From positions 182,852 to 246,851 of the forward strand of contig NZ_VDMJ01000024.1 of the NCBI RefSeq assembly GCF_006335115.1: DNA of 64,000 nucleotides, written 5' to 3'. The position numbers and the translations under genes are program-made. The notes below the pieces were generated by a model, which was not told the DNA's origin, did no database searches, and saw only the letters and a program-made list of their open reading frames with translations. Origin of the DNA: Streptomyces sp. NP160. Its GTDB lineage: Bacteria; Actinomycetota; Actinomycetes; Actinomycetales; Quadrisphaeraceae. Positions 51,902-64,000 of this stretch are shown here, in pieces (positions within the stretch are counted from its first letter, which is position 1; every line of letters starts with the position of its first letter).

Positions 51902-52734
51902 GTGAGCGTGCTGGAGGAGATCCTCGCCGGCGTCCGGGAGGACCTGGCCGAGCGCCAGGCCGCCACGTCGCTGGACGAGCTGAAGGAGGCCGCGCGCCGG
52001 GCCCCGTCGGCGCGCAGCGCCCTGGAGGCGCTGCGGCCCGGCGGCGACGACCGCGGCCAGGTGACCGTCATCGCCGAGGTCAAGCGGTCGAGCCCGAGCA
52101 AGGGCGCGCTGGCGCCCATCGAGGACCCGGCGGCCCTCGCCAAGGAGTACGAGGCGGGCGGGGCCAGCGCCATCAGCGTGCTGACCGAGCGCCGCCGCTT
52201 CGGCGGCAGCCTCGACGACCTGCGCGCGGTGCGGGCCGCCGTCGACGTCCCGGTCCTGCGCAAGGACTTCGTCGTGTCCAGCTACCAGGTCTGGGAGGCC
52301 CGTGCGGCCGGCGCCGACCTGGTGCTGCTCATCGTGGCCGCCCTGGAGCAGGAGGCCCTGGTGTCCCTGGTCGAGCGCATCCACTCCCTGGGCATGTGCG
52401 CGCTCGTGGAGGCGCACGACGAGGCCGAGGTGGACCGCGCCGTCGCCGCCGGGGCCCAGCTCATCGGCGTGAACGCGCGGAACCTCAAGACCCTCGAGGT
52501 CGACCCCACCACCTTCGCCCGCTGCGCGCACCGCATCCCCGACTCGGTGGTCAGCGTCGCCGAGTCCGGCGTCCGCTCCGCGCACGACGTGGTCGAGCAC
52601 GCCCGCGCCGGCGCCGACGCGGTGCTCGTGGGGGAGGCCCTCGTCACCGGGCGCGACCCCCGCACGGCCGTGGCCGACCTGGTCGCCGCCGGCTCCCACC
52701 CGTCGCTGCGCGCGGTCTCGCGCAGCGGCAGGCC

Positions 52735-52738
<4 letters not shown>
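51902..52738 (+). CDS. trpC: Indole-3-glycerol phosphate synthase
   Basis: A 278-residue TIM barrel. Catalytic blocks: [17 protein letters not shown] (Glu and Lys), [36 protein letters not shown] (Lys), [23 protein letters not shown] and [12 protein letters not shown]. It ring-closes CdRP to indole-3-glycerol phosphate. GTG at 51902, leaderless. The stop overlaps the trpB start (GTGA). Confidence 0.96.
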
Positions 52739-54056
<1,318 letters not shown>

Positions 54057-54060
<4 letters not shown>

Positions 54061-54908
54061 GCACCACCGACCTGCCCGCCGCCACCGCCGCCGGGGCGAC
54101 CAGCGCTGGGCCGAGCAGCGCCTTGGCGATCGACGCCGCCCGCGACGCCGGCCGTCCGGCGCTGGTCGGCTACCTGCCGGCCGGCTTCCCGGACCAGCGC
54201 GGCTGCGTGGACGCGCTGCGCGCCTCCGTGGCCGCGGGCCTCGACGTCATCGAGCTGGGCCTGCCCTACTCCGACCCCGTCATGGACGGCCCCGTCATCC
54301 AGGCCGCCGCGGAGGCGGCGCTGCGGGGCGGCACCCGGATCCGCCACGTGCTGGAGTCCGTGGAGCAGCTCGCCTCCGCCCCCGACGGCGAGCGCGCCCC
54401 GGTGCTCGTCATGAGCTACTGGGCCCCGGTGCTGCGCTACGGGGTGGCCGCCTTCGCGCGCGACCTCGCGGCCGCCGGCGGTGCGGGGCTCATCACCCCC
54501 GACCTCGTCCCCGACGAAGCGGGGGAGTGGCTGGGCGCCAGCGACGCGCACGGGCTCGAGCGCGTCTTCCTCGTGGCCCCCTCCTCCACCCCGGCCCGGC
54601 TGGCCTCCACGGCGGCGGCCTGCCGCGGCTGGACCTACGCCGCCTCCACCATGGGCGTCACCGGCACCCGCACCTCGGTCGGCTCGGCCGCCGAGGGCCT
54701 GGTGGCGGCCGTCCGCGGCGCCGGCGCCGAGCGGGTCTGCGTGGGCCTGGGCGTCTCGACCGGCGAGCAGGCGGCCGAGGTCGGCGCCTACGCCGACGGT
54801 GTGATCGTCGGTTCCGCGCTGGTGCGCGCCCTGTCCGACGACGGCGTCCCGGGCCTGGAGCGCGTCGTCCGCGACCTGGCCGCCGGCGTCGCCGGCGCCC
54901 GCGGGTGA
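54057..54908 (+). CDS. trpA: Tryptophan synthase alpha subunit
   Basis: A 283-residue TIM barrel that cleaves indole-3-glycerol phosphate and channels indole to TrpB. The catalytic acid pair is in [36 protein letters not shown] and [12 protein letters not shown] are also typical. A ~20-residue Ala/Thr-rich N-terminal extension precedes the barrel. GTG at 54057 overlaps trpB and the stop overlaps lgt. Confidence 0.96.
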
Positions 54909-55930
54909 CGTCCGTGCTGGAGGTCGCGGGCGTGCTCGCCTCCATCCCCAGCCCGTCCCAGGGCGTGTGGCACCTCGGCCCGGTGCCCCTGCGCGCCTAC
55001 GCCTTCTGCATCCTCGCCGGCATCGCGCTGGCGGTGTGGCTGACCGACCGCCGCTGGCGCGCCCGCGGGGGCCTGCCCGGCCAGGTCGCCGACATCGCCC
55101 TGTGGGCCGTGCCCTTCGGGATCGTCGGCGGGCGGCTCTACCACGTGGTGTCCTCCCCGGAGGCGTACTTCGGGGAGGGCGGCGACCCGGTCGCGGCCCT
55201 GTTCGTCTGGAACGGCGGCCTGGGCATCTGGGGGGCCGTCGCGCTGGGCGCCCTCGGCGCGTGGATCGGCTGCCGCGCCGTGGGGGCGCGGTTCTCCTCC
55301 TACGCCGACGCCCTCGCCCCGGGCCTGCTGCTGGCCCAGGCCGTCGGCCGCTTCGGCAACTGGTTCAACCAGGAGCTGTACGGGCGGCCCACCACGCTGC
55401 CGTGGGCGCTGGAGATCAGCCCCGAGCACCGCGAACCCGGCTACGAGGACGTCGCGACCTACCACCCGACGTTCCTCTACGAGGCCCTCTGGAACGTGGC
55501 CGCGGCCGGGGTGCTCGTCTGGGCGCAGCGCCGCTTCCGACTGGGCCACGGCCGGGTCTTCTTCGGCTACGTGGTCCTGTACACCCTCGGTCGCGTGTGG
55601 ATCGAGGCCCTGCGGATCGACCCGGCCGAGCAGGTCCTGGGGCTGCGGCTCAACATCTGGACCTGCCTCGTGGTCGGTCTGGCCGGCGTGGTCGCCTTCG
55701 TCGTGAGCGCCCGCCGCCACCCCGGCGTGGAGGCCTCGGTGCTCGTGCCCGCCCGCTCCGCGTCCTACCGGGAGGCCCAGGCAGCCGCCTCCGGTCCCAC
55801 CGGCGGGGCCGGTGAGGAGGAGTCCGCCTCCGCCGCCGCGTCCCGCGAGGCCACCGGTGGGGGCGCCGCGGCCGACCGCCAGGAGGAACCGTCCGGTGGA
55901 CGGGACACAGCGTCTCGCGATGTGAGATAG
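54905..55930 (+). CDS. lgt: Prolipoprotein diacylglyceryl transferase
   Basis: A 341-residue membrane enzyme that attaches diacylglycerol to the lipobox Cys of preprolipoproteins. About seven hydrophobic segments and the family signature [16 protein letters not shown] are present, along with [11 protein letters not shown] and the TFLYEALWN region. The C-terminal ~75 residues form a disordered Ala/Ser/Gly/Glu tail, common in actinobacteria. GTG at 54905 overlaps trpA. It would process the two lipoproteins encoded at 28-30 kb. Confidence 0.95.
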   Translation: MTSVLEVAGVLASIPSPSQGVWHLGPVPLRAYAFCILAGIALAVWLTDRRWRARGGLPGQVADIALWAVPFGIVGGRLYHVVSSPEAYFGEGGDPVAALFVWNGGLGIWGAVALGALGAWIGCRAVGARFSSYADALAPGLLLAQAVGRFGNWFNQELYGRPTTLPWALEISPEHREPGYEDVATYHPTFLYEALWNVAAAGVLVWAQRRFRLGHGRVFFGYVVLYTLGRVWIEALRIDPAEQVLGLRLNIWTCLVVGLAGVVAFVVSARRHPGVEASVLVPARSASYREAQAAASGPTGGAGEEESASAAASREATGGGAAADRQEEPSGGRDTASRDVR

Positions 55931-55944
55931 CAGTCACGTCCTCG

Positions 55945-55977
55945 AGCACCGGAGAGGTCCCTCGCCGGTGCTATCGT
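55945..55977 (+). promoter_or_regulatory. gltB promoter region with dyad
   Basis: TATCGT at 55972-55977 is a good -10; it gives gltB a leader of roughly 130 bases, unlike the leaderless genes. AGCACCGG (55945-55952) and CCGGTGCT (55965-55972) form an eight-base dyad overlapping it, which may be an operator or the end of the lgt transcript. Confidence 0.45.
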
Positions 55978-56115
55978 CCGTGTCAGCGTGCCGGGCCAGC
56001 GCCGTCCCCGCTCGACGACCCAGTCACCACCAGTCGATCAGCAGCAGCACTGCCGCCAGCCCCGAGACCACACCCGGCGGGCTCTGCCCGCCGGCCAGCC
56101 CCGAGGACGGTCACC

Positions 56116-59100
56116 ATGGCCCCCACGCGCGACACCTCCCGCGCACTGCAGCGCTTCTCCGCGCAGCCGAGTGCGCAGGGCCTGTACGACCCCGCCGCGG
56201 AGAAGGACGCCTGCGGCGTCGCCTTCGTGGCCAACCTCCGCTCGGGCGCCACGCACGAGGTGGTGGAGCAGGCGCTCACGGCCCTGCGCAACCTCGACCA
56301 CCGCGGCGCCGTCGGCGCCGAGGTCGACAGCGGCGACGGCGCGGGCATCCTCCTGCAGGTGCCCGACGCGTTCCTGCGCGCCGTCTGGGCCGAGCAGGGC
56401 GACCCGTCCGGGGCGGAGCTGCCGCCCGCGGGCCAGTACGCCGTCGGGCTGGGCTTCCTGCCCGACGACGACGGCGAGGAGGCCATCGCCAAGGCCGAGA
56501 TCGCCGCTACCGCGGCCGAGGAGGGCCTGCGCGTCGTCGGCTGGCGCGAGGTGCCGGTCACCGCGTCCCTGGTGGGCCACACCGCCCGCTCCTGCATGCC
56601 CCGCTTCCGCCACCTCGTCGTGGCCGGCGCCGGTTCCAAGGCCGGCGTCTCCGGCGTCGAGCTCGACCGCCTGGCGTTCGTGCTCCGCAAGCGCGCCGAG
56701 CGCGAGCTGGACGTCTACTTCGCCTCCCTGAGCAGCCGGACGCTCGTCTACAAGGGCATGCTCACCACCGGCCAGCTCGAGCCGTTCTTCCCAGACCTGT
56801 CCGACCGCCGCCTGGCCACCCAGCTGGCGATCGTGCACTCGCGCTTCTCCACGAACACCTTCCCCAGCTGGCCGCTCGCGCACCCGTTCCGCTACATCGC
56901 CCACAACGGTGAGATCAACACCGTCCGCGGCAACCGCAACTGGATGCGCACCCGTGAGAGCCAGCTCGCCACCGACCTCATCGAGGGCGACCTGTCGCGG
57001 CTGTTCCCGGTCTGCACCCCCGGCGCCAGCGACTCGGCCTCCTTCGACGAGGTCCTCGAGCTGCTGCACCTGACGGGCCGCTCGCTGCCCCACGCGGTCC
57101 TCATGATGATCCCCGAGGCGTGGGAGAACCACGCCCAGATGGACGAGGCGCGGCGGGCCTTCTACGCCTTCCACTCCACCTTCATGGAGCCCTGGGACGG
57201 GCCCGCGGCGGTGACCTTCACCGACGGGCGCCTCATCGGCGCCGTGCTCGACCGCAACGGCCTGCGCCCCTCCCGCTACTGGGTCACCGACGACGGTCTC
57301 GTCGTCCTGGCCAGCGAGGTGGGCGTGCTCGACATCGCGCCCGAGCGCGTGGTCAGCAAGGGCCGCCTTCAGCCGGGGCGCATGCTCCTGCTCGACGTCG
57401 GCACCGCCGACGAGCCGGGCCGGATCATCCCCGACGAGGAGGTCAAGGGGCAGCTCGCCGCCGAGCACCCCTACGCGGAGTGGCTGGCCGAGGGCATGGT
57501 CGAGCTGCCCGACCTGCCCGAGCGCGAGCACGTGCTCCACACCCACGCCTCCGTGACGCGGCGCCAGCAGGCGTTCGGCTACACCGAGGAGGAGCTGCGC
57601 CTCATCCTCGCGCCGATGGCCGCCTCCGGCGCGGAGCCGGTGGGGTCCATGGGCACCGACACGCCGATCGCGGTGCTGTCCGAGCGGCCCCGCCTGCTCT
57701 TCGACTACTTCACCCAGCTCTTCGCCCAGGTCACGAACCCGCCGCTGGACGCCATCCGCGAGGAGGTCGTCACCAGCCTGGGCGTCGTGATGGGCCCGGA
57801 GTCGAACGCCCTGGGCGCGACGCCGGAGCACTGCCGCCAGCTGCGCCTGCCGTTCCCGGTGATCGACAACGACGAGCTCGCCAAGATCACCCACATCGGC
57901 ACCGAGGGCAGGCTGGAGGGCTTCACCACCCACCGGGTCCGCGGCCTGTACCGCGTCGCGGGCGGCGGTGAGGAGCTCGAGCGCCGTCTGCGCGAGATCT
58001 GCGCCGAGGTCTCCGAGGCCATCGCCGGCGGCGCGCGCTTCGTGCTCCTGTCCGACCGCGACTCCGACGCCGTCTGGGCGCCGATCCCCTCGCTGCTGCT
58101 CACCAGCGCCGTCCACCACCACCTCATCCGCGAGAAGACCCGCACCCAGGTCGGCCTCGTGGTGGAGGCCGGTGACGTGCGCGAGGTGCACCACGTCGCG
58201 CTGCTCATCGGCTACGGCGCGGCCTGCATCAACCCGTACCTGGCCATGGAGTCCGTCGAGGACCTCTGCCGCCACGGGCTGCTGGAGGGGACCGACCCCC
58301 AGCAGGCGGTGCGCAAGCTCATCTACGCGCTCGGCAAGGGCGTGCTCAAGGTGATGTCCAAGATGGGCATCTCGACCGTCGCCTCCTACCGCGGCGCCCA
58401 GGTCTTCGAGGCCATCGGCCTGTCCCAGGAGCTGGTCGACCGCTGGTTCACCGGCACCACCACCCAGCTGGGCGGGGTCGGCATCGACGTCATCGCCGCC
58501 GAGGTGGCCGCCCGGCACGCCCGGGCCTACCCCGTCGAGGGCGCGGCCCCGGCGCACCGCCGCCTCGACGTGGGCGGCGAGTACCAGTGGAAGCGCGAGG
58601 GCGAGCCCCACCTGTTCGACCCGGAGACGGTCTTCCGCCTCCAGCACGCCACCCGCGCGCGCCGCTACGACGTCTTCCGCCAGTACACCGAGCGCGTCGA
58701 CGACCAGTCCGAGCGCCTCATGACGCTGCGCGGCCTGTTCTCCTTCAAGGACGCCGCCGCGACCGGCCGCCAGCCGGTGCCGCTGGACGAGGTCGAGCCG
58801 GTCAGTGAGATCGTCAAGCGCTTCTCCACCGGCGCGATGAGCTACGGCTCCATCTCCGCCGAGGCGCACGAGACCCTCGCCATCGCCATGAACCGGCTCG
58901 GCGCCAAGTCGAACACCGGTGAGGGCGGCGAGGACGTCGACCGCCTGCTCGACCCCGAGCGCCGCAGCGCCATCAAGCAGATCGCGTCGGGCCGGTTCGG
59001 CGTCACCAGCGCCTACCTCACCCACGCGACCGACCTGCAGATCAAGATGGCGCAGGGCGCGAAGCCGGGCGAGGGCGGGCAGCTGCCCGGCCCGAAGGTC

Positions 59101-60774
59101 TACCCGAACATCGCGAAGACCCGTCACGCGACGCCGGGCGTGGGCCTCATCTCCCCGCCGCCGCACCACGACATCTACTCCATCGAGGACCTCGCCCAGC
59201 TCATCCACGACCTCAAGAACGCCAACCCCGCGGCGCGCGTGCACACCAAGCTCGTGTCCGAGGTCGGCGTCGGCACGGTCGCGGCGGGCGTGGCGAAGGC
59301 CCACTCCGACGTCGTCCTGATCTCCGGGCACGACGGCGGCACGGGCGCGGCCCCGCTGACCTCCCTCAAGCACACCGGCGCCCCGTGGGAGCTGGGCCTG
59401 GCCGAGACCCAGCAGACGCTGCTGCTCAACGGCCTGCGGGACCGGGTCAGCGTCCAGGTCGACGGCCAGCTGAAGACCGGCCGCGACGTCGTGGTGGCGG
59501 CGCTGCTCGGCGCCGAGGAGTACGGCTTCTCCACCGCCCCGCTCGTGGTCAGCGGCTGCATCATGATGCGCGTCTGCCAGCTCGACACCTGCCCGGTGGG
59601 CGTGGCCACGCAGAACCCGGTGCTGCGCGAGCGCTTCACCGGCAAGCCCGAGTTCGTGGTGACGTTCTTCGAGTACCTGGCCGAGGAGGTGCGCGAGCAC
59701 CTCGCCGCGCTGGGCTTCCGCAGCCTCGACGAGGCGGTCGGCCAGGTCGGCTCCCTCGACGTGCGCCGCGCCGTGGAGCACTGGAAGGCCTCGGGCCTCG
59801 ACCTCTCGCCCGTGCTCGCCGACGTGGAGGTCGCCGACGGCGCCGCGCGCCGCCAGACCTCCGCGCAGGACCACGGCCTGGAGAAGGCGCTGGACCACCA
59901 GCTCATCGCGGCCAGCCGCGCTGCGCTCGACAGCGGGGAGCGGGTCAGCGCGACCTTCTCCATCCGCAACGTCAACCGCACGGTCGGCACGATGCTCGGC
60001 CACGAGGTCACCAAGAGCTTCGGCCCCGACGGCGCCCCGGACGGCACCGTCGACCTCACCCTCGTGGGGTCGGCGGGCCAGTCGTTCGGCGCGTTCCTCC
60101 CGGCCGGCGTCACGCTGCGGCTCGTGGGCGACGCCAACGACTACGTCGGCAAGGGCCTGTCCGGCGGCCGCGTGGTCGTCACCCCGCACGAGGCCGCGCC
60201 GTTCGCCGGCGCGGGCGCCGTGGACAACGTCATCGCCGGCAACACCGTCGGCTACGGCGCCACCTCCGGCGAGGTGTTCCTGTCCGGCCGGGTGGGCGAG
60301 CGGTTCGCCGTGCGCAACTCGGGCGCCTCCATCGTGGTGGAGGGCACGGGCGACCACGCCTGCGAGTACATGACCGGCGGCGTCGTCGTCGTCCTCGGCG
60401 CCACCGGCCGCAACGTCGGCGCGGGCATGTCCGGCGGCACGGCCTACGTGCTCGACCTCGTGCCCGAGAAGCTCAACGCGGCGGCCGTGCGCAGCGGCGA
60501 GCTGACCTCCCGCCCGCTGGCCGAGGGCACCGACGCCGAGCGCGGGCTCGTCGCGCGGCTGCTGGCCCGCCACCTCGAGGAGACCGGCTCCGCCGTGGCC
60601 TCCTCGCTGCTCGAGGGCGGCGCGCTCACGAGCGAGGCGCTGAGCAGGTTCACCGCACTCGTCCCGCGCGACTTCGCGCGCGTCACCGCGCTGCGCGAGG
60701 CCGCCACCGCCGAGGGGAACGACCCCGACGGCGCCGACGTCTGGCAGCAGATCATGGAGGCCGTCCGTGGCTGA
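56116..60774 (+). CDS. gltB: Glutamate synthase large subunit
   Basis: A 1552-residue enzyme that takes the amide of glutamine to 2-oxoglutarate. A ~32-residue propeptide ends before Cys33 ([11 protein letters not shown]), the amidotransferase nucleophile. The FMN/synthase domain has the [12 protein letters not shown] stretch, [14 protein letters not shown] and the Cys cluster [15 protein letters not shown]; the C-terminal beta-helix is Gly-rich ([30 protein letters not shown]). ATG at 56116 follows GAGGACGG. The stop overlaps gltD by eight bases. Confidence 0.97.
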   Translation: MAPTRDTSRALQRFSAQPSAQGLYDPAAEKDACGVAFVANLRSGATHEVVEQALTALRNLDHRGAVGAEVDSGDGAGILLQVPDAFLRAVWAEQGDPSGAELPPAGQYAVGLGFLPDDDGEEAIAKAEIAATAAEEGLRVVGWREVPVTASLVGHTARSCMPRFRHLVVAGAGSKAGVSGVELDRLAFVLRKRAERELDVYFASLSSRTLVYKGMLTTGQLEPFFPDLSDRRLATQLAIVHSRFSTNTFPSWPLAHPFRYIAHNGEINTVRGNRNWMRTRESQLATDLIEGDLSRLFPVCTPGASDSASFDEVLELLHLTGRSLPHAVLMMIPEAWENHAQMDEARRAFYAFHSTFMEPWDGPAAVTFTDGRLIGAVLDRNGLRPSRYWVTDDGLVVLASEVGVLDIAPERVVSKGRLQPGRMLLLDVGTADEPGRIIPDEEVKGQLAAEHPYAEWLAEGMVELPDLPEREHVLHTHASVTRRQQAFGYTEEELRLILAPMAASGAEPVGSMGTDTPIAVLSERPRLLFDYFTQLFAQVTNPPLDAIREEVVTSLGVVMGPESNALGATPEHCRQLRLPFPVIDNDELAKITHIGTEGRLEGFTTHRVRGLYRVAGGGEELERRLREICAEVSEAIAGGARFVLLSDRDSDAVWAPIPSLLLTSAVHHHLIREKTRTQVGLVVEAGDVREVHHVALLIGYGAACINPYLAMESVEDLCRHGLLEGTDPQQAVRKLIYALGKGVLKVMSKMGISTVASYRGAQVFEAIGLSQELVDRWFTGTTTQLGGVGIDVIAAEVAARHARAYPVEGAAPAHRRLDVGGEYQWKREGEPHLFDPETVFRLQHATRARRYDVFRQYTERVDDQSERLMTLRGLFSFKDAAATGRQPVPLDEVEPVSEIVKRFSTGAMSYGSISAEAHETLAIAMNRLGAKSNTGEGGEDVDRLLDPERRSAIKQIASGRFGVTSAYLTHATDLQIKMAQGAKPGEGGQLPGPKVYPNIAKTRHATPGVGLISPPPHHDIYSIEDLAQLIHDLKNANPAARVHTKLVSEVGVGTVAAGVAKAHSDVVLISGHDGGTGAAPLTSLKHTGAPWELGLAETQQTLLLNGLRDRVSVQVDGQLKTGRDVVVAALLGAEEYGFSTAPLVVSGCIMMRVCQLDTCPVGVATQNPVLRERFTGKPEFVVTFFEYLAEEVREHLAALGFRSLDEAVGQVGSLDVRRAVEHWKASGLDLSPVLADVEVADGAARRQTSAQDHGLEKALDHQLIAASRAALDSGERVSATFSIRNVNRTVGTMLGHEVTKSFGPDGAPDGTVDLTLVGSAGQSFGAFLPAGVTLRLVGDANDYVGKGLSGGRVVVTPHEAAPFAGAGAVDNVIAGNTVGYGATSGEVFLSGRVGERFAVRNSGASIVVEGTGDHACEYMTGGVVVVLGATGRNVGAGMSGGTAYVLDLVPEKLNAAAVRSGELTSRPLAEGTDAERGLVARLLARHLEETGSAVASSLLEGGALTSEALSRFTALVPRDFARVTALREAATAEGNDPDGADVWQQIMEAVRG

Positions 60775-62248
60775 CCCCCGAGGGTTCCTCACCACCCCCG
60801 TCCGCGAGAACGCCCCGCGCCGCCCGGTGCCGGTGCGCATCAAGGACTGGCGGGAGGTCTACGAGCCGGTCGAGCCCGGCGTGCTGTCCCGCCAGGCGGG
60901 GCGCTGCATGGACTGCGGCATCCCCTTCTGCCACAACGGCTGCCCGCTGGGGAACCTCATCCCCGAGTGGAACGACCTCACGCGCCGCGGCGACTTCCGC
61001 GAGGCGATCGAGCAGCTGCACGCCACCAACAACTTCCCGGAGTTCACCGGCAAGCTCTGCCCCGCCCCGTGCGAGGCGGCGTGCGTGCTGGGGATCAACC
61101 AGGACCCGGTGACCATCAAGCTGGTCGAGGAGTCGATCATCGAGCGCGCCTGGGACGAGGGCTGGGTGCAGCCCCTGCCCCCGGAGCGCCTCACCGGCAA
61201 GACCGTCGCCGTCATCGGCTCCGGCCCGGCCGGCCTGGCGGCCGCCCAGCAGCTCACGCGCGCCGGCCACACCGTGGCCGTGTACGAGCGCGACGACGCC
61301 CTGGGCGGGCTCATGCGCTACGGCGTGCCCGAGTACAAGATGGAGAAGCGCCACATCGACCGGCGCATCAAGCAGATGGAGGCGGAGGGCACCCGCTTCC
61401 GCACCGGCGTCGACGTCGGCGGAGACGTCGACGCCGCCCGCTTGGCGGACCGGTACGACGCCGTCGTCATGGCCGTGGGAGCGCTGCAGCCGCGCGAGCT
61501 GGACGTCCCCGGGCGCCAGCTCCACGGCGTGCTCCAGGCGATGGAGTTCCTGCCGCAGGGCAACAAGCTGGCCCTGGGCCAGCCCGTGCCCGACTCCGTG
61601 CCCGCCGAGAAGCGCCTCACGGCCGAGGGCAAGGACGTCATCATCATCGGCGCCGGCGACACCGGCGCGGACTGCCTGGGCACCGTGCTGCGGCAGAACC
61701 CGAGGTCGGTGACGCAGCTGGCCATCGGCCCGACCCCGCCGCCGGACCGCACGGGCAACCAGCCGTGGCCGACCTACCCGCTGGTGTTCCGCACCTCCTC
61801 GGCCCACGAGGAGGGCGGGGAGCGCGTCTACACCGCCTCCACCACGGAGCTGGTGGACGACGGCCAGGGCGGTGTCGCGGCGCTGCGCATGGTCGAGGTG
61901 GTCCGCCACCCGGACCGCACCTACACCGTGGTCGAGGGCTCCGAGCGCGAGCTGCCGGCCCAGCTGGTGCTGCTGGCGCTGGGCTTCTCCGGCGTCGAGA
62001 AGATGCCCATGGTGGAGCAGCTGGGCCTGGAGGTCGGCCGTGACGGCGCGCTCGTGCGCGACGAGGGCTGGCAGTCCTCGCGCCCGGGCACGTTCGTGGT
62101 GGGCGACGCCGGCCGCGGCGCCAGCCTCATCGTGTGGGCGATCGCCGAGGGCCGCGCGTGCGCGGCCGCCGTCGATGAGTTCCTCACCGGGCGCCCGAGC
62201 ACGCTGCCGGCTCCCGTCACGCCGTCCGCGAGGCCGCTCGTCGTCTGA
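60767..62248 (+). CDS. gltD: Glutamate synthase small subunit
   Basis: A 493-residue FAD/NADPH protein that feeds electrons to GltB. N-terminal cysteine clusters [17 protein letters not shown] and [11 protein letters not shown] ligate 4Fe-4S centres, [20 protein letters not shown] binds FAD and [15 protein letters not shown] binds [24 protein letters not shown] is the final FAD loop. GTG at 60767 lies inside the gltB 3' end, so the two are translationally coupled. Confidence 0.97.
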   Translation: MADPRGFLTTPVRENAPRRPVPVRIKDWREVYEPVEPGVLSRQAGRCMDCGIPFCHNGCPLGNLIPEWNDLTRRGDFREAIEQLHATNNFPEFTGKLCPAPCEAACVLGINQDPVTIKLVEESIIERAWDEGWVQPLPPERLTGKTVAVIGSGPAGLAAAQQLTRAGHTVAVYERDDALGGLMRYGVPEYKMEKRHIDRRIKQMEAEGTRFRTGVDVGGDVDAARLADRYDAVVMAVGALQPRELDVPGRQLHGVLQAMEFLPQGNKLALGQPVPDSVPAEKRLTAEGKDVIIIGAGDTGADCLGTVLRQNPRSVTQLAIGPTPPPDRTGNQPWPTYPLVFRTSSAHEEGGERVYTASTTELVDDGQGGVAALRMVEVVRHPDRTYTVVEGSERELPAQLVLLALGFSGVEKMPMVEQLGLEVGRDGALVRDEGWQSSRPGTFVVGDAGRGASLIVWAIAEGRACAAAVDEFLTGRPSTLPAPVTPSARPLVV

Positions 62249-62343
62249 CCCCCTGTCCGGGGGAGCCCCGCGCGGCCGCTGGTCGGCCGTCCGGGGTGAA
62301 CGGCGTGTGAACGCTCACACGCTCGGAGCAGGTGCTGGTCGCG

Positions 62344-62373
62344 CCGGGCGCCCCCCAGGTCGGGGGCGCCCGG
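62344..62373 (+). terminator. Terminator hairpin between gltD and pyk
   Basis: CCGGGCGCCCCC (62344-62355) pairs perfectly with GGGGGCGCCCGG (62362-62373), loop six bases. It lies eight bases before the pyk -10, so it isolates pyk from gltBD read-through. Confidence 0.7.
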
Positions 62374-62381
62374 TGCGGGCC

Positions 62382-62387
62382 TAGGGT
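62382..62387 (+). promoter_or_regulatory. Leaderless -10 (TAGGGT) of pyk
   Basis: TAGGGT, seven bases, then ATG at 62395. Confidence 0.65.
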
Positions 62388-62394
62388 TGGGCCC

Positions 62395-63816
62395 ATGCGC
62401 CGCGCGAAGATCGTCTGCACGCTGGGGCCCGCACTGGACACCCCGGAACGGATGGCAGCCGTCATCGAGGCCGGGATGGACGTCGCCCGCCTCAACATGT
62501 CCCACGGCGACCAGGCCGACCACCTGCGTCGCTACAACCTGGTCCGCAAGGCCAGCGATGCCTCCGGCCACGCGGTCGCGATCCTCGCCGACCTGCAGGG
62601 CCCGAAGATCCGCCTGGGCCGGTTCACCGACGGACCGCACCTGCTGGCCGTCGGTGACAGCTTCACCATCACCACCGAGGACGTGCCGGGCACCAAGGAG
62701 ATCTGCTCGACCACGTACAAGGGCCTCGCCGGTGACGTGGCCCCGGGCGACCCGCTCCTCATCGACGACGGCCGCGTGGGCCTGGAGGTCGTCTCCGTCG
62801 ACGGCCCCCGCGTCCACACGAAGGTCGTCGTGCCGGGCCCGGTCTCCAACAACAAGGGCATCAACCTGCCCGGCGTGGCCGTGAGCGTGCCCGCGCTGTC
62901 CGAGAAGGACGCCGACGACCTGCGCTGGGCCCTCAAGACCGGCGTCGACTTCATCGCCCTGTCCTTCGTGCGCTCCGGCGCCGACATCCACGACGTCCAC
63001 GCGATCATGGACGAGGTGGGCGTCCGTCGCCCGGTCATCGCCAAGGTCGAGAAGCCGCAGGCCGTGGCGGACCTCGAGGGCGTCGTCGCCGCCTTCGACG
63101 GCGTCATGGTCGCCCGCGGCGACCTGGGCGTGGAGCTGCCGCTGGAGCAGGTGCCGATCGTGCAGAAGCGCGCGGTGGAGATGTGCCGCCGCAACGCCAA
63201 GCCGGTCATCGTGGCCACCCAGATGCTCGACTCGATGATCAGCGCCCCGCGCCCGACGCGGGCCGAGGCCAGCGACGTCGCCAACGCCGTCCTCGACGGC
63301 GCTGACGCGCTGATGCTGTCCGGTGAGACCAGCGTCGGCGAGTTCGCCATCGAGACCGTGCAGACGATGGCCAGGATCATCGCGAACACCGAGAAGGAGG
63401 CGCTCGACCGCATCCGCCCCCTCGGCACCACCCCCCACACCCAGGGCGGTGCGGTGACGTGGGCGGCCCGCGCGATCGCGGAGAACATCGGCGCCAGCCA
63501 GCTGGTCACCTTCACGGTCTCCGGCGACTCCGCCCGCCGCATGGCGCGGCTGCGCTCCCCGATCCCGGCGCTGGCGTTCACGCCGGATGCGGCCACCCGC
63601 AACCAGCTCGCGCTGACGTGGGGCACCGAGCCGTTCCTGGTGCCGTTCGTCAACACCACTGACGACATGGTCGCCCAGGTCGACAAGGCCCTGCTCGACA
63701 TCCACCGCGTCGACGAGGGGTCCACGGTCGTCATCTGCGCCGGCTCGCCCCCCGGCAAGGTCGGGTCCACCAACGCGGTCCGCGTGCACCGCGTCGGGGA
63801 CGCCAAGAACGAGTAG
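62395..63816 (+). CDS. pyk: Pyruvate kinase
   Basis: A 473-residue glycolytic enzyme converting PEP and ADP to pyruvate and ATP. Visible: RRAKIVCTLGPALDTPERM, LNMSHG, ILADLQGPKIRLG (with the B-domain following), VIAKVEKPQAV (catalytic Lys), VMVARGDLGVELPLE and the signature region PTRAEASDVANAVLDGADAL. The C-terminal allosteric domain is present; there is no extra PEP-utiliser domain. ATG at 62395, leaderless. An in-frame upstream GTG would run through the terminator and is rejected. Confidence 0.96.
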   Translation: MRRAKIVCTLGPALDTPERMAAVIEAGMDVARLNMSHGDQADHLRRYNLVRKASDASGHAVAILADLQGPKIRLGRFTDGPHLLAVGDSFTITTEDVPGTKEICSTTYKGLAGDVAPGDPLLIDDGRVGLEVVSVDGPRVHTKVVVPGPVSNNKGINLPGVAVSVPALSEKDADDLRWALKTGVDFIALSFVRSGADIHDVHAIMDEVGVRRPVIAKVEKPQAVADLEGVVAAFDGVMVARGDLGVELPLEQVPIVQKRAVEMCRRNAKPVIVATQMLDSMISAPRPTRAEASDVANAVLDGADALMLSGETSVGEFAIETVQTMARIIANTEKEALDRIRPLGTTPHTQGGAVTWAARAIAENIGASQLVTFTVSGDSARRMARLRSPIPALAFTPDAATRNQLALTWGTEPFLVPFVNTTDDMVAQVDKALLDIHRVDEGSTVVICAGSPPGKVGSTNAVRVHRVGDAKNE

Positions 63817-63827
63817 GACGACGACGC

Positions 63828-63874
63828 CGAGGGGCCGGGTCGGGCGCAGCCGCTGCGCCGGACCCGGCCCCTCG
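63828..63874. terminator. Terminator after pyk
   Basis: CGAGGGGCCGGGTC (63828-63841) pairs perfectly with GACCCGGCCCCTCG (63861-63874), loop 19 bases that itself folds (GCGCAGC/GCTGCGC). Twelve bases after the stop. Confidence 0.75.
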
Positions 63875-63923
63875 CCGTCGTGAGGACCGGGCCCGAGGGC
63901 ACTGCGCCGCGCTCCACCGCGTG

Positions 63924-63979
63924 ACCGTGGACGCTGTCCTCCCGCGTGGGCGACCAGACCGGAAGGCAGCGTCCACGGT
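63924..63979. repeat. Palindrome at the right edge
   Basis: ACCGTGGACGCTG (63924-63936) and CAGCGTCCACGGT (63967-63979) are perfect inverted arms 30 bases apart. The gene beyond the window is unknown, so a terminator for a converging gene cannot be told from an upstream element. Nothing else is seen from 63875 to the end. Confidence 0.5.
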
Positions 63980-64000
63980 GCGGCGGCGCCCGCCCTGGCG

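Noticed and set aside
55931-56115. A riboswitch in the gltB leader
   Set aside because: The 185-base gap has only a short dyad; I could not recognise a known glutamine or other aptamer core.
56038-60843. A 1601-residue open frame on the minus strand across gltB
   Set aside because: It is the antisense shadow of gltB in GC-rich DNA: low-complexity Ala/Gly/Val/His sequence, no family motif, and the plus-strand GltB is unmistakable.

Overview
The window is about 75% G+C chromosomal DNA in which almost every codon ends in G or C and GTG starts are common. The gene order fmt-rsmB-rpe, hisE-hisG, hisI-trpE-(Trp-associated membrane gene)-(HGxxPAAW gene)-trpC-trpB-trpA-lgt-gltB-gltD-pyk, and the divergent Nudix-type regulator gene beside nadA-nadB-nadC, point to an actinobacterium. 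A Kineosporiales-like organism is my guess, but I cannot fix the genus. I see no tRNA, rRNA, CRISPR array, insertion sequence or prophage.

Layout. 0-10 kb is an accessory-like stretch of small genes: a SpoIIE-type phosphatase cut by the window edge, a PP2C phosphatase, a kinase-fold phosphotransferase, a MarR/VOC pair with two palindromes, DUF2332, a SnoaL-like protein, a decayed nucleotidyltransferase, a GH16-like protein, an anti-sigma-type ATPase, a Nudix hydrolase, a frame-shifted GNAT gene and a STAS protein. 10-19 kb carries priA, a DUF389 membrane protein, an NAD-binding epimerase facing a TetR regulator, then fmt-rsmB-(small membrane protein)-rpe. 19-26 kb has a flotillin-like protein, hisE-hisG-PH protein, and an envelope protein with a two-gene ABC transporter. 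26-34 kb has a lipase-like hydrolase, an MscS channel, two tandem paralogous lipoproteins of unknown role, a Fic protein, an FUSC-type exporter and a P-loop kinase. 34-40 kb has hisF, a TIGR03085 protein, a heterodimeric ABC exporter and an aldo/keto reductase. 40-48 kb has the NAD de novo operon nadA-nadB-nadC-cysteine desulfurase, nrtR, and a Nudix-ABM fusion. 48-64 kb has histidine, tryptophan, lipoprotein maturation, glutamate synthase and pyruvate kinase genes, mostly overlapping by four bases.

How they work together. HisE, HisG, HisF and HisI are histidine pathway steps; TrpE, TrpC, TrpB and TrpA are tryptophan steps; GltB/GltD supply glutamate; NadA/B/C make nicotinate mononucleotide from aspartate, with the cysteine desulfurase probably building the NadA iron-sulfur cluster and NrtR probably sensing NAD status. 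The regulatory theme of the window is leaderless transcription: at least fourteen genes have a TAnnnT hexamer ending 6-8 bases before the start codon.

The least explained parts are the tandem lipoprotein pair with a duplicated 65-base leader, two families of intergenic repeats, a series of long intergenic palindromes, and three reading frames that look broken by a single missing base (plus one by an amber codon). Most of the window is ordinary housekeeping; I do not see a large undescribed multi-gene system.
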